Part shown: piece after piece, positions 46,045 through 58,300 of the stretch
Layout of the letters: each line of letters starts with the position of its first letter
Numbering within the stretch: the stretch's first letter is position 1
Made by a program: the position numbers and the translations under genes
DNA from: Phallus indusiatus
Taxonomy: Eukaryota; Basidiomycota; Agaricomycetes; Phallales; Phallaceae
Direction: 5' to 3'
NCBI GenBank assembly: GCA_027605045.1
Contig: JAQFWX010000048.1
Span: 186,001 to 250,000 of the forward strand
DNA length: 64,000 nt
The notes under the pieces: generated by a model
Told to the model about the DNA's origin: nothing
The model's database searches: none
The model's input: only the letters and a program-made list of their open reading frames with translations

Positions 46045-49000
46045 TCTAAACACCGCTCGATCCCGCCGCCTCGTCTGACTCATACCTTTCACCATCGCTA
46101 GACGAGTCGGTGCTAGTTTTGGCGGCAGATGCAGAATATCTTTGCGGGCTGTCAAACGAGTGATATTAATGTACATGTTTAACAAAGACGGCGACATTAA
46201 ACAACTAAGCTGACTAGCGCTTTCTTTAGGTTTGAAATTATTATACATTCCAAATAAAGCCGACGCTTCATGAGTGCACAACGGGCAGCACTCGCTTTGG
46301 AGATTGGCAGAGAACGCGAATGGCTGTTTAGCCCGTCGAGTAAGCTATTATTGCATTCTTGTAGAATCGGTTCTAAGTATCCTGCAGGCGACAGTACGGT
46401 CGGAATATGGTCCACGCGAGATCTCACTACTACATCCTCACTCTACACCTCGACACCTCCGCGTGCGACGTATATCTCGTCCGCATACTCACCTACACTC
46501 AACACTCTATTTTGGATGTCAAATACAAGTCTACGATGGTATGACCCTTCAAAGTTACCGCGGGGTCGCAAACAACGTTGGACGCAAAACACAGAACCAC
46601 CACAACCGCCGCCGTATCCATCATTCCCATCAGACAACAACTGGGCCTCTCTTGGTGAAATAAAGGAAGGAGGAGACGGCGATGGCGAAACTGGGGACAC
46701 CAGTCTAGCACTCAACCGCCAAAAATGCCGCCGGTTTTACGACAACATAGCCCGTCTGGCCTGACCCGTTCTCTTCACTGCTCATCCTGCCACTCTGCAA
46801 ACTCAATTGGGATTCTTGATGTCAGCTATCCAATTGCACTCGCGTACTCCACGTGTCTTGCCAAGTTCTCCCGCAGAATAATATATGGGTATACCCATTG
46901 TATGGGGCTGCTTCCTAGTCTTCGTGCAGTCGCAACCGACCGACATCGACAAAGCTGGGAACGACTACAAAAATGGAATGAAACCGCTCGTGGTGATTTT
47001 GGCGTTCATGCACTACTTTGTTAATAACCAGCAGCGGTGATGAATCCATAAATATATAGAATTGCAGCACCCCTCAGGGAACTGTTGTATTGGTTGCTTT
47101 TGAATGTATTCGGGGAAACGTGTTGTCTCTCGTGGCACGCGATGGCACGATTTACCCAAGATGTCAGGATGGGTGTGTTGTTTGGGAATCCGGGATTTTG
47201 AGACCAAGAGTCTTCTTATATCAATTACGGCTCAAGAGGTATGTGAATTAGGGTTAAAATTCTCACTGTTCGTGTTGATGGCGACGGAAAAGCCATTATA
47301 CCTGGATTTTGTACGTTGCTCGTTCCGTCTCAATGCTGCTCAATCCTGTTTAGATGTCTTTTAGATGTTCGTGTTCATGTTCGTCAGCGTAGAAAAGTTG
47401 AAAACTCTCGCGCTCTTATCAACTCTAAAAAATAAACCTGCCATCTCGTCGCGGTAAAACTGAGTCTAGTTTGAATGTCTACAGCGTCGAGACGTCCGGT
47501 CCCGGAAGTGCGCGTTGCAGTCTTTCTCACGAGAAAATGTGGTTCATTTTTACGAAACTCCAGTCTACCAATACTCTTGAAGTACGGTCCCTTTTTCTCC
47601 TCTTTTCAGTCTTGGTTTTCAGAAAATCGCATTTGCTCATAGTGTTTGTCGTTGTAGGTTAGTATTGATAGTATGGCAAACCGGCGGTTGGGAACTTGGA
47701 AAGTCATTATTTTTTAAAGTTCTTGAGTAAGCTGTGGAAGAAAAATAGGGTGTTAAAACATTGCGGATTGGAGAAAGAGGGGTACGTGTTGAGCCGCAAT
47801 TGACCGGGATTTTAGTCCATCCCTTCTGTGCTATTTTTAGAGAGAGCCCGGACGTCCAGGTTGCATAGGACCCCCGGCAATTAGCATTGATGCCGGGGTC
47901 AAAAATCGTCAAAAATGGGCCTTCTGGCCCGACGAAAAAATCGACATTTTGGGTCCTCCCGGCCCGAAAATGCCCTGGCATTCACAAATTTTCAAGCTCG
48001 AGGCCCGTTTTGCCGCCCCGGCCTTCCAGTCAGGCATTTTGGCCCGAAATATGTCCCCGGCCCCGCAAAGTTGAGAAATATGCGTGTTTTGCCCCAAAAT
48101 CAGGCTCTTTCTTGAGGAACGGTTTTATGTATAGTTTTTTTTCTACTACTAGCGGTCATCTGGCACAAAATATACACATTTAATTACTCATCCCTATCTG
48201 CTGTAACTTGATTCCCTCGACTAAAGATTTATATGCCCCCGGAATCGCTGCAAGAAAATCTGCGAGTGTAAAAACTGAGTATCATTACGAAGGGATAAGG
48301 ATTTGTTGTCGGAACAGACGAAAAAAAAAAGTAAATCGCGTCCACAAGTGACCATGAAAACATCTAGGGAGCGACAAAGAACTGACTAAAGGAATTGAAA
48401 CGAAAGTACACAAGGTAAATCCGCTAAACCGCTGGGCCATAGCACCCACATCACCCTCTGGCCCAATCATATGACCTATTCTGGCCCGGCTAACCTCTCT
48501 ATTGGCCCCGGCCTATTCGATCTCCGCTGCCGCCAGCCCGAAAAATTAACCCGGCATGAGTGCAAAAATCGACCCTCATAGCCCGAAAAAACCCCGGCAT
48601 TGAGGGTCCCAGAGCACCTTTGGAGGCCCGAAAACGGCCCCGGCATCAATGCTAATTACCGGTGTTGGATTTTATTAGTTCGGGTTATATTAAGTACAAT
48701 ATATATTACATAATAAATTGAGCTTTTGTCCTCCACCCATTTTGTGCTGTGTCGCGCTGTATCGTGTGTGCCGTGTTGTATCGTGTTAACGCCAATTTTA
48801 CGATCTATTACGTCTGACTTTACTCTATATACATCTTATAATCTAATAACCGGGGGTCCTGGTTGCATTCACCTACGGTATCAAAGTTCGTTCAGTGCTG
48901 ATGATGGTGATGATGATTTTGCGTTGCTCTGCTTCTTTTCTGCCCTGAGTAGAACAAAGTTCATTTTTTTGGTTGTATAGGATCAAGCTCATCTTGCGAA

Positions 49001-49105
49001 TGAACGCATCTCGTTGATAGATCTGGGTCGCGGAAAATCTGTCGTGGTGCAATTTTTTGCTGCGTTTGCTGAGTCGTCTGGCGGGTTGTGGAATCTCAGG
49101 TCGTG
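46045..49105 (+). pseudogene. Dug2-like, psi6, internally deleted and split by a hAT-type element
   Basis: The WD40 part runs from about 46060 (ALALEIGREREWLFSPSS near 46290) and carries the 2-nt loss near 46508 shared with psi1 and psi4. Near 47240 the sequence goes from the last WD40 codons (LISITAQE) straight to the M20 C-terminal segment, so the peptidase metal ligands in the N-terminal half are missing. A 994-bp transposon interrupts the C-terminal region at 47867-48860. The last exon follows at about 48960-49100 with the normal TAG altered. No DUF6533 gene follows this copy. Confidence 0.8.
47867..48860. mobile_element. hAT-type non-autonomous element, 994 bp
   Basis: Flanked by GGTTGCAT on both sides (47859-47866 and 48861-48868), an 8-bp duplication. 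Terminal inverted repeats: AGGACCCCCGGCAATTAG at the left, AGGACCCCCGGTTATTAG as the reverse complement of the right end. The ends are rich in GGCCCGAAAA-type subterminal repeats. A second inverted repeat around CATTGATGCCGGGG joins the left end to about 48635-48661, about 200 bp inside the right end. No transposase is visible. Confidence 0.85.
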
Positions 49106-50060
49106 AGTTGGATTCTGGCATTTTGTCATACTCAGCATATGAGGTTACACCAGAGTTTCTTTAATGTATCTAACACTTTTACTGATAATTTCCTTGACGA
49201 TGGTTTATTAAAATGTTACGAACACCGTTTTCGAATCAACTCAGTATTGAAAAACTCAGTTGCGAACAGAGACGTGAATAGATTAAATGCGAGTTCCTTT
49301 CCCACCCGGTCAATCAACATGAATGATTTGGTTTTGTGCTCAAATGAAAGTTATAAGGTGTGCTGCATGTGCTGAATTCCGGTCGCTCAAGCGCTCAGCG
49401 ATGATAAATTTTTACAGTCGACTTGCTCATAATGCATAGCCTCATAATGCATAATTCTCATTTTGCATGAACTTTTGGGTGGAACCATGGATGTCCGCAG
49501 GGATTTTGCATATCGCATAATGCATAGACTTTCGCGCCATTTTTCCTATGTTATGCACTACGAGATTGCTATTTGATAGGGTCGTCAGGGATCATCAGCC
49601 GCTAGTTAGTGTCGCTAATCAGTCATTACCGCTTCTGGACTTTTCTAAACACGACATATTGATAGAACTTGGCCAGAATAGGCTAGAATATATTGTTTTA
49701 TTTACCCCGAGCTCACCGGCTAGGACTCGGTAGGAGAGTGTAACAGCATGTGTCATCCATGGTCACAATGTCACAGCAGGCATTAATGCATGATTCTCAT
49801 ATTGAATGAAGAAATGGATGGGACCGACGCTATGCATTATGAGAAAGTCGACTGTAGTTGGTTGCACCTGAGACGCGTGACTGCGTGACCGGTCGTGACC
49901 CCTCTCGTGTCCTCTCGTGTACTAAAGGCTCTGACTCGTAAGGAAACAACGGAGATAAATGTTATCAAAGACTGCTCCATCATATGTACACCTAATTCCA
50001 CGTTCATGCACTTACGTTTTCTCCCGTCTCGACATATGCGCAACTTGGCAGCTCTGTTTC
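49106..50060. other. Spacer between psi6 and psi7, DUF6533 gene absent
   Basis: About 950 bp. The first part resembles the promoter spacer of the other units, but no DUF6533 exon follows. A 440-bp MITE occupies 49415-49854. The rest is short remnant spacer sequence. Confidence 0.5.
49415..49854. mobile_element. Tc1/mariner-type MITE, 440 bp
   Basis: Terminal inverted repeats of about 26 bp beginning CAGTCGACTT and continuing through CTCATAATGCATAGC. Flanked by TA on both sides (49413-49414 and 49855-49856). Ends of the form TA-CAGT are typical of the Tc1/mariner superfamily. Further TCATAATGCATA repeats lie inside the left end. Non-coding. Confidence 0.8.
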
Positions 50061-50064
50061 TAGC

Positions 50065-52560
50065 ACCACCTCGTCTGACTCGTACCCTTCACCACCATGT
50101 GCTGGCCGTCAAACGAGTGTCTTATCATATGTGTTTGTGAAACGATGACAAAATTACTAAATTTACGATGGATTTTAGGTCTGTGATCTACGTTTCAAAT
50201 GAAAACAACGGAGTCACCATTACACTCCCCCGGTCGCCTTAGAAATCGACGGAGAGTGTATGGCTGCTTAATCCGTCTCGTATATTATCACCATTAGAGC
50301 ATCTTTGACCGTACTCATTCCGCAGGCGACGGTACAATGAGAATATGGACTACGCGAGCCTCATTTGCTACTACATCCTCACTCCACATCCCGACATCTC
50401 CGCAGGCAATATTTCCTGTTTATGTACCTACGCTCAACACTCTCTATCTCGCTGTCAAAACACACGTCTACAATGGTCTGACCTTTCAAAGTTACCGCGA
50501 CATCGCGAACAGCGTCAGACGCAAAGCATCGAACCACCACAACCACCGTCATCTCCATCATTACCACTAGACAACTACTGGGCTTCCCAAGAAGTAGACA
50601 AAGGATAGGACAGGGAAGGGGTGATGAAACTGGGGATACCGATCTAGTACTCGACCACAAAAATGGCCCCGCTTTTTCGACAACACCCATTAGGCCGTCC
50701 CGTTCTCTCTCCCCCTCATTCAGCCACTCCTCAAAGTCATTCAGGATTCTCAACATCAGTCATTCATTCACACTCGCTTTCCCACATTTCACGTTTTGCA
50801 AGTCCTCCCGCAGAATAATATACATTCAGCGCGTTATGATGTATGGCGCTGCTTCCAAGCCCTTCCTCTTGAACAGACCGACTGACAACTGCAAGAGGCA
50901 ATGAGAACTCTCAGGTTGTTGATTCCGACGCGGATTTTCAGCTTATGATCGGCTGCGGCGATGAATCTATCAAAATATGGAATTGCAGCACGTCTCAATG
51001 CCCGGTTTTATCAGATACTTTGAATGTAATTGAGGGGTCGCGTTGTCGCTCGTGGCACGCGATGGCACGATCCATGCAGGGTGTCAAGATGGGTCTTGTT
51101 AGACTTACCATGTATCAGGCGGTATTTATTCATCTGGGTTTGGGTTTTATAGTTTTTGACTGGTAATTCCTAGAATTCGGTTATGTTGTCTATGTCTATG
51201 GTCACTTCGGATTTGTAGACGTGCTGCGCCATCGGTTGGGGTTCAGGTATTGTATTTGTATTTTCTATTCATACGCATTTCTTCTTGGCTAAATCCTTTT
51301 TTTATTTATCTATCTTAGTGCTGGTCAGCTTAGTTCGCATGTACGGCGTCATGACACTCCGACTACGGAATCATCGGCGACTCTGACTTCCATCGTCACG
51401 CGATTATTGTGTCGTTTGCAGGCATCTTCACCACCATCTCAAAAACAAACATGAAGAAAGGACTGATCGGAGAAACTAAAAGTCCTTAAACGAGTGTGTC
51501 TCATTACCCGCGATGTCAAGGTGGGATGCTTTTCTTTTCACACACAGGTTCATGTAAATTCAACTTGAAGCCTCTAGATTTGGGAAATTAATATTAGTTG
51601 TGAGAAGTCCATTGCTGCATCCAGGTCTCAGACGGAACATACATATATGCATGGTAAACCGACTTCCTCGCATTACGCTTTTCAATAAAGACTGATTTTT
51701 GTTCATTAGCCTTATTAGCTTCACTCGGTAGATCACTTTCGTCGATTCATTTCCAACAGTAAGCAATAGCGAACAACATCGCGAGGATTGCAGACAGGAT
51801 TGAATAGGGCTAAAGCGTCTTTTAACGCAGTTGAGCGCTGATGCTAACTTGGTGGTAGGTGCCGGTGGAAAAATCGAACTCGATATGACTCGACTTTTTA
51901 AAGGAAGATTTTTTTTTTTCCAAACCCTAGATTGCAGTTGGACAAGCGACAAGTTTGCTTGTATCAGCGACGTTTGAAGGATTTGGAGTGCCGAGCTCAT
52001 CGATCTCAGAGAAACCTGAATCGGGTATTGTTTTTTACAGGCATGTGCTTTGTTTCTCGCTTTTTTTTCTTCTTCTGAAATGAGTTTTGGGAATAGGCAC
52101 TACGATGGGATATCAACTCCACGCGGTTCGTGGAAACCTTGGTGGCTTGATTTTATTGGAATGTAGTAATTTGGATTGCATCGGCGAAGATACACCTTGT
52201 ATCACATTGATTACGAAGCGTTAATTATGCGACAATTACATAACGTGTAGTGTTGATGAACAGATGTGCGACGTGTATGCTGTGTCTAGTATTTTTTGAT
52301 ATAGGCTTACCTACTGAGCTGATATGTTTTCTGAAGGATTAAAATTCTTGCTTGACTTATTGGTGGAGATCAAAAAAAGTCCTTAAGCCCGGATTGTGTA
52401 TGGTGTATCTCGCTCGCTCTCCCGCCGGAGGTACTGCCCGCCTCTGATTTGTGATTTTTAGATGTTTATTTTCGTCACCGTACGAAAGCTGAAAACGACC
52501 TATCGCATCTTTATTAGCTTTAACAAACAAAACTACCTAATCGCCTTCGTCAAGATGGAG
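50065..52560 (+). pseudogene. Dug2-like, psi7, truncated
   Basis: Fragments in order: PPRLTRTLHHHVLAVKRV near 50065-50120; the blade near 50350-50460; TFQSYRDIANSVRR-type linker; IGCGDESIKIWNCSTSQCP near 50950-51000; and M20 segments near 51700-52200 and 52440-52560. Several frames are shifted (for example near 50450, and in the HYDV exon near 52100, which continues only briefly). Homology stops at about 52560, so the C-terminal third is missing. It is tail-to-tail with copy G on the other strand. Confidence 0.7.
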
Positions 52561-52785
52561 TCTAAGTGAGCCTAATTTCCAGGATTCCTGAGCCACCTAA
52601 TTTTTCTAGACTGATACTTGTTCAGCATTCACCGGAACTTAAAGGTGATATAACATTTATAATAATTACTCATTCTTTACATGTCAATAAGCTGGTGTGT
52701 AATATGATTCTTTCTACACAGGGGCACTTTTATTGCATTTCTGCTACCTATGGTATTGCTTTAACCGTAACATTATATAATTTTA

Positions 52786-54448
52786 TTAGGCGTTTTGGTC
52801 CTTGCCTATAACAGATTCTTCGGGAGTAGCCATTTCCACAAGGAATGACTGATGTATATGCTGAAGAACATTCGAAAACTTGAGTGATGGTAACGACGTT
52901 TGACTAGCTTCGATTCTCGCAGAATTAAAGTGACGGAGATCAAGAGTAATCTCAGCCACTAGAATTGCTGAGAGACTTCAGCCATGAATGATAGGTTATT
53001 AGTGACAAAAACAAAAATTGAAGGATCAACGTCTCACCCATTTTGGATTCCAGTAAAACAATCTCCAAACCAAGGTGGAACCCCCTTATCATGTTAGTTG
53101 ATAAACATCTTAGACATGTGAGAACGTGAAGACAGCACACATTTTTTAACTGAAAAATAGCGGTTACTCAGGCTTCACACCTGTCTTTGCTGTGGTTTAT
53201 AGCACTTAAACTCACCAGTACAAGGATTACATTGGTGATGGTGATGGTGATAACAAAGCTTATAAAATATGAAAAATCATATGGTAAATTACGCGAAACA
53301 CGACGCGAAGTGCTTACCAAAACCTCAATATAGCTAAGGTAGCTTAATATCCATCATTAAAGATGTACCGAATTTACTTACTTTGTTTAAAAAGCACAGA
53401 AATGAGGTTATTACTACCTTGAATTCCAGTACCACGTTTTAGCCGCCATATTTTCCAGATTTTCCACGTGCAAATGCTGAATAGAATAGAATCTAGGGAA
53501 ACAGAGATGATATCATCAACAAGGTTGACTAGACCATTAGTTTCATATAAACATATCAGAACTTGGAATCCATCAAAAAAGACTGAATTCATACATATGT
53601 CTCTCTTAAAGCTTGTGCTATAAAGTCGAGATATTTTTCAGTGCATATCGGACCCAAGTTGATATGAACTACGCACTCTGAAGAACACCCGGGAACTGCT
53701 ATAATGCCTACCACCAGGAGGTAAGGTAACTAGTCTCATCAAAAGATCAGGTTCTTACTGTACACCTGCAAACCCACATAAGACAAAATTGCAACCGTAA
53801 GAATTGAGCTGATGATTTTATTTCCGTTGCACAGTGAATATGCTCGAGTGGCTAGTAAACCTGAGGTATCTATTAGATGTATGGCATATGCCAAAGAAAT
53901 TAGGATACGGACCTTGAGTTCCAATAAATACCAAAAGAGAACTAATATGTTGGGCTACGACAAGTATATCACAGGACCTTATGAGTCTTTTATGTTATAG
54001 CAATTTGTTGATCTCAGGTTTGTATTAACATATTTTACCTTCCGGGCTTCGAGGACAATTTAATTAGAGATATACCATTGGGGCTATGCATATTATTCCA
54101 CTTACTGACATGGATGTTATAAAGAGTGTAAATCCCTGGAAAATCAAATTCCCATATCTTGCAAAAATGTACAATAATGTGGGGAAACTGAATGGCCTAA
54201 ACCACATATACTCTTTTTCTCGAGAGAGTGCTATCAGGGTTGTATAAAAAGCGAGCGCTGGAGACTTGCCATCTTTAAAAGTTTATTCTAAGATGTCATA
54301 TTACTCACTGAACGAAGTCGATAAAACGACAAAACTAATTGCTTATCAGATGTAATAAAGACACAGACAGAATTAACGCATACCTTGCGTAGCCTTCTTG
54401 AGTTATGTCTGCAGCCATAGCATCTACCACAGCAGTTGTGTTGTTCAT
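52786..54448 (-). CDS. DUF6533 integral membrane protein, copy G (inverted, intact, diverged)
   Basis: Reads on the - strand from ATG at 54448 (MNNTTAVVDAMAADITQEGY) to TAA at 52786-52788. It follows the copy D exon model with consistent phases: exon 2 is 9 nt shorter (donor GTGAGT); the motif SREKEYMWFRPFSFPTLLY is followed by IFARYG; the micro-exon CCCGGAAG is at 54039-54046; then come GLLATRAYSLCNGNKI, PGC, SILFSICTWKIWKIW and FVITITIT. The last exon is 52975-52786, with AEITLDLRHFNSARIEAS. No stop was found. It is the most divergent paralogue and the only one on this strand. A LINE is inserted about 37 bp upstream of the ATG, so its promoter is displaced by 6 kb. Confidence 0.7.
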
Positions 54449-54468
54449 GATGTAGGAAGGTTAACGAT

Positions 54469-54485
54469 CGAAACTAGCGGTATAT
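54469..54485. repeat. LINE target-site duplication, left copy
   Basis: CGAAACTAGCGGTATAT, repeated at 60429-60445. It directly abuts the T run that is the poly(A) tail of the - strand LINE. Confidence 0.9.
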
Positions 54486-54684
54486 TTTTTTTTTTTTTTT
54501 TTTTTTGTGGAGCTATAGTCGATAAAGTGTTTAGACATAGTCTAGCATTTATGGACAGCTGGAGAATCACGCTTGGTGACCTGGTGGTAAAACTTGTTAT
54601 GTAAGCCTAGTTGCAGAAATACCGTTGTCGCTCTTCAGGGGAAAAATGCTGTTACGCACGCCTCGGATTGAGGCAGTGTGGGAC

Positions 54685-55194
54685 TCATGGCGGGTGTCCT
54701 CTTATTATACCCACTAAAAAACCCCTGATGCTGTCCGGTGTTAGGTATTTGATTTGGTCATTATGAAGTACCGGGCCCCAGATCGCCTGGATTTGTTTGA
54801 TCTTCTTGGACTTTTTCCCGTATTTGGGGTGTGTAGCTCTTATATCGAAGTGGATGCGTTCGGTGAAGGTGTTAGTCCAGAGGTTGGTGAGTTCAGCTCT
54901 TGACGGTATTTTTTCTGGTTTTGATTCATGTTCGATTTTCCACTTACATCTTACTTTCCAGTGTAGGAAGGCTGTTTCGGACATAAGAATGGTGTATAGG
55001 CTCGACTTTCCGCCGATTGTTTTATTGTTGTTATCTTTGAAATTGACAGTTGTGCAGCCTAGGATAGTCCCAAGGTTTCTCTCCGGCCACGTATATCCTG
55101 CTTGCTCCCACAGTTTCTTTGTTAGGTTCCACAGGGTGTTGTAGTTTATGGCGTTACATTCCGTCAGTATGTGTATCATGGATTCGGTGGTCAT
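54685..55194 (-). pseudogene. LINE ORF2, C-terminal piece
   Basis: 169 codons from MTTESMIHILTECNAINYN. Together with the frame just upstream (ISKETQHFLWKSLHDAYKVG, C..C before MTTESMIH) it forms the Cys/His zinc-binding region found after RNase H in many LINEs. It is out of frame with the main ORF because of a shift near 55330. Confidence 0.75.
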
Positions 55195-55319
55195 GCAGCC
55201 TTGGCAGAGACCGTTGTTTTCTGCACCGTTTATATGGGTCCAGAATTTTCCTACTTTGTAGGCGTCATGTAAGGATTTCCACAGGAAGTGCTGGGTTTCC
55301 TTGCTTATGTTTTTATTTT

Positions 55320-58300
55320 TTATGGATATCCAGAGTCGTTCCGTGGTCGGGGCTCGCCCGTTGTAACCTCAAGGTTTGTTTTGACTATGTCTAGCATTAT
55401 TTCAGTCTTGCGCCGTTCCTCATAGCTCCTTTGTTGAACGAGGGCTTTATAGATGAGTGCTTGGGTTGCGGTTGCGAGTTTCAGTCCTCGAATCTTATGT
55501 GATATTGGGACTTCGAGGTTTATTAGGTCGTTGTGGCCCTTTTGGAGACCTATGGCCGCTAGTTCATCTGCCGCTTCATTTCCTTCAATACCGGCATGGC
55601 CTTTTACTTTCCTGAAGGTTGTTGTGGAATTGCGTGAGTTTAGCCATGCCATTAGTGCCTGTAGTATTTCACTATTGGCATTTCTGGTCCACCCTTCATC
55701 TTCATTTTGCTCTGCGTGTTTGGTAATCTGGTCGATGGCGTATTGAGAATCTGTCCTTATTTCTAGGTCTTCATCTTTGGGGGTTATTTGAAGCAACTTT
55801 AAGATTGCTATGAGTTCCCCGGCATTGTTGGTATTAAATCTGGGGGGTAATTTAATTGCTGAGTTTTTGGGGTGGTCTTTTCCGACCCAGATTCCTCCTG
55901 CTGCGATTGCATTGTCACAGCCATTATTGAGGCACGCTCCATCGGTGTATGCAATGGTCTTAGCTCTTTGGGGTGGAATGTTTTCTCTTGTGAGTTGTAC
56001 ATTTGATGGCTCAGTTTTTTTGGTAATTATTCGGAAACCTTCGTAGACTGTTTGAAGCGTGATGTTATGACGGAATTGGACTGCAGGTTCTGCATCCTCA
56101 TCTTCATCTGTGTCATTAACCCTTGGTATTTGTTCGTTTTGAGGAGTTTCCGGGCTCCATTTTGGTGGTAGTAAGTTGAGGATTTTGGTCATTGCTTTTC
56201 GGCATGTTGATGGGTTATTACACCCAGTTTCTTTTAATTCTCTGCAGAGTTGACATTGGCAACCTTTGGTTTGGATGTGGTCATTCGGCAGCGCTTGCGT
56301 TGTGAATCGGTGGGCATCGCCTACGGTCGCGATGTGGTGGCGTGTGCGGAGACATATCCTGGAGCCCATGTTCCAACCAATTTTTGTTTTTTCCAGTGCC
56401 ACATGGTACCATATCGGCATAGCTAGTTTAACTTCTTGGGAGATTTCGAGACCATCAATGATGGTCCCGTATTTGAGTGCGGTTGTGATCATTCGCTTTA
56501 TGTTGTTGGGTATTGAGGAGTAGTGGTTGAGCTTTGGTTTCCAGCTCTGTAGGAATATGTTCTCTGTGGTTTCGGGTATGTCTGTTCTTGTTCCTTCACG
56601 TGCGTTGATTTTTATTAGCTCGTCTGCGAAGAAAGCCCAGGTGGGTCTGGATTGGTCTCTTATCAGGTAGCTTTTCAGTTTCATGAACTCTATCGCATCA
56701 TTTCTTAGTTTGATGTCTAGGCATTTTTTCCCGCCTTTAGAGTGCGGTAGGCTCATAGTGTCTAGCTTAATATCGGAGCGCTTAGTGTCCCAGAGGAAGT
56801 CTCGAACGAGTTTTTCTATTTGTCGGAGGATTTCTGGGGGCATGCCTTGTACTCTTGTGAGGTATTGTGTGCGGCTGCCTACTTCTAAATTTATTATGAG
56901 GCGCTTGCCTTCTAGGGTTAGGCGTTCTTTGCTCCATGCATTCAGGTTGTGGCGGATCGTTTCGACGACCGGGTTCCATACAGATATTTGGTCTACTCCG
57001 TTTCCCACATAGCATCCGAGGATGCGTACGGGTTGGTTGTCCGGGATTATTGGTATATTATCTGGTATTTGCTGGTGAGTTGGGTTGAGTTTTCTAGTGT
57101 TGATAGCTTCTAGTCTGAATTCTGGGGTTCCAATAGGCAGTATGTTCGTCTTCGACAGGTTAAATTTGGCTCCAGAAGCTTTGCACCATTTCTGGAGGAT
57201 GGCGTTCAGATTGTGGAAGTTATCTTGAGATGAGAGATATGTTGTCGTATCGTCTGCGAACAGTGATGCTATTAGCCGGTACTCTTTGGTGGGTATTCTG
57301 TATCCTTGAAGTTCTGAGTCCCTCAGCATTTGGGCTAGTGATTCGATAGCGGTATTAAAGAGCAGACAGGACAGGGGGTCTCCTTGGCGAACTCCCCTCT
57401 TTATTTTGATAGGTTCGCTTATTGTACCATTGAGGATTACTACTGTTTCAGCGTTGTGGTATAGGTTTTGGATTAGTCTGATGAATTTTTCAGGAAAATT
57501 CATTGCGGTCAAGGTTGCCCAGAAGAAGTCATGTCTGATTTTGTCGTAGGCCTTTTCTTGGTCCAAGCTTACAATTGCTCCGTTGTTTTCTGACGTTTCG
57601 GCATAGTGAATCATTGTTTGTGCGAGGTCTGTTTGATCAAAGATCTGTCTCCCCTTCATAAAGCCCGCTTGGTCCGGGTGTATGATCTCGCCTGCTATTG
57701 GGCCAAGGCGCGTTGTTAAGATTTTAGTCATTATTCGATAATCTGTGTTTAGTACTGTTATGGGGCGGTAGTTTCCAATGTCAGTTTTGTCCCCCTTTTT
57801 GTAGATGGGGCACAACCATCCTTCGCTGAACCTCAATTCAGGGTGTGGTCCGTGGGTTTGGATGTCGTTGAAGACCTTCTCGAAAATACGCGTTATGTCT
57901 AGTTTGGGGATTTCTTCTTTGTTTTTCTCTTTTTTGGGAGTGAAGACTAGGAGTCGTTTCCAGAGTTCATTTGTAATACCGTCCAGCCCAGCAGATGATG
58001 CGTTGGGGGCTCTTTTGATGGCGTTGTCTATCTCTTTGGCATCAATGAGTTCCTCTAGGTGGTTTTGGCTTTCGGGTGATAGTCTGGCTGTCAGCATTCC
58101 AGTGATCTCTTGGATTTCGGCAGCTCTTTCCTCTGGGCTTTGAGCAGGATTGATGTCAGCCTCTTGGAGATTTTCATGGTGTTGGCGAGCTATGTTTGCC
58201 ATGCGCTTCGATGATTTTGTAATTTCTGGGGGCTGTCCCGGTGGGTTACGCAGTCCCGTGATTGGGCAGTGGTTTCGTTTTTCTTTCGTTTGACTTAGCC

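Noticed and set aside
47909..48183. Open frames on both strands at 47.9-48.2 kb
   Set aside because: They lie within the non-autonomous hAT-type element and come from its GGCCCGAAAA repeats rather than a gene.
52566..52811. Open frame of 81 codons on the + strand
   Set aside because: It overlaps the 3' end of copy G on the other strand, where a conserved protein is clear, and it has no homologue in the other units.
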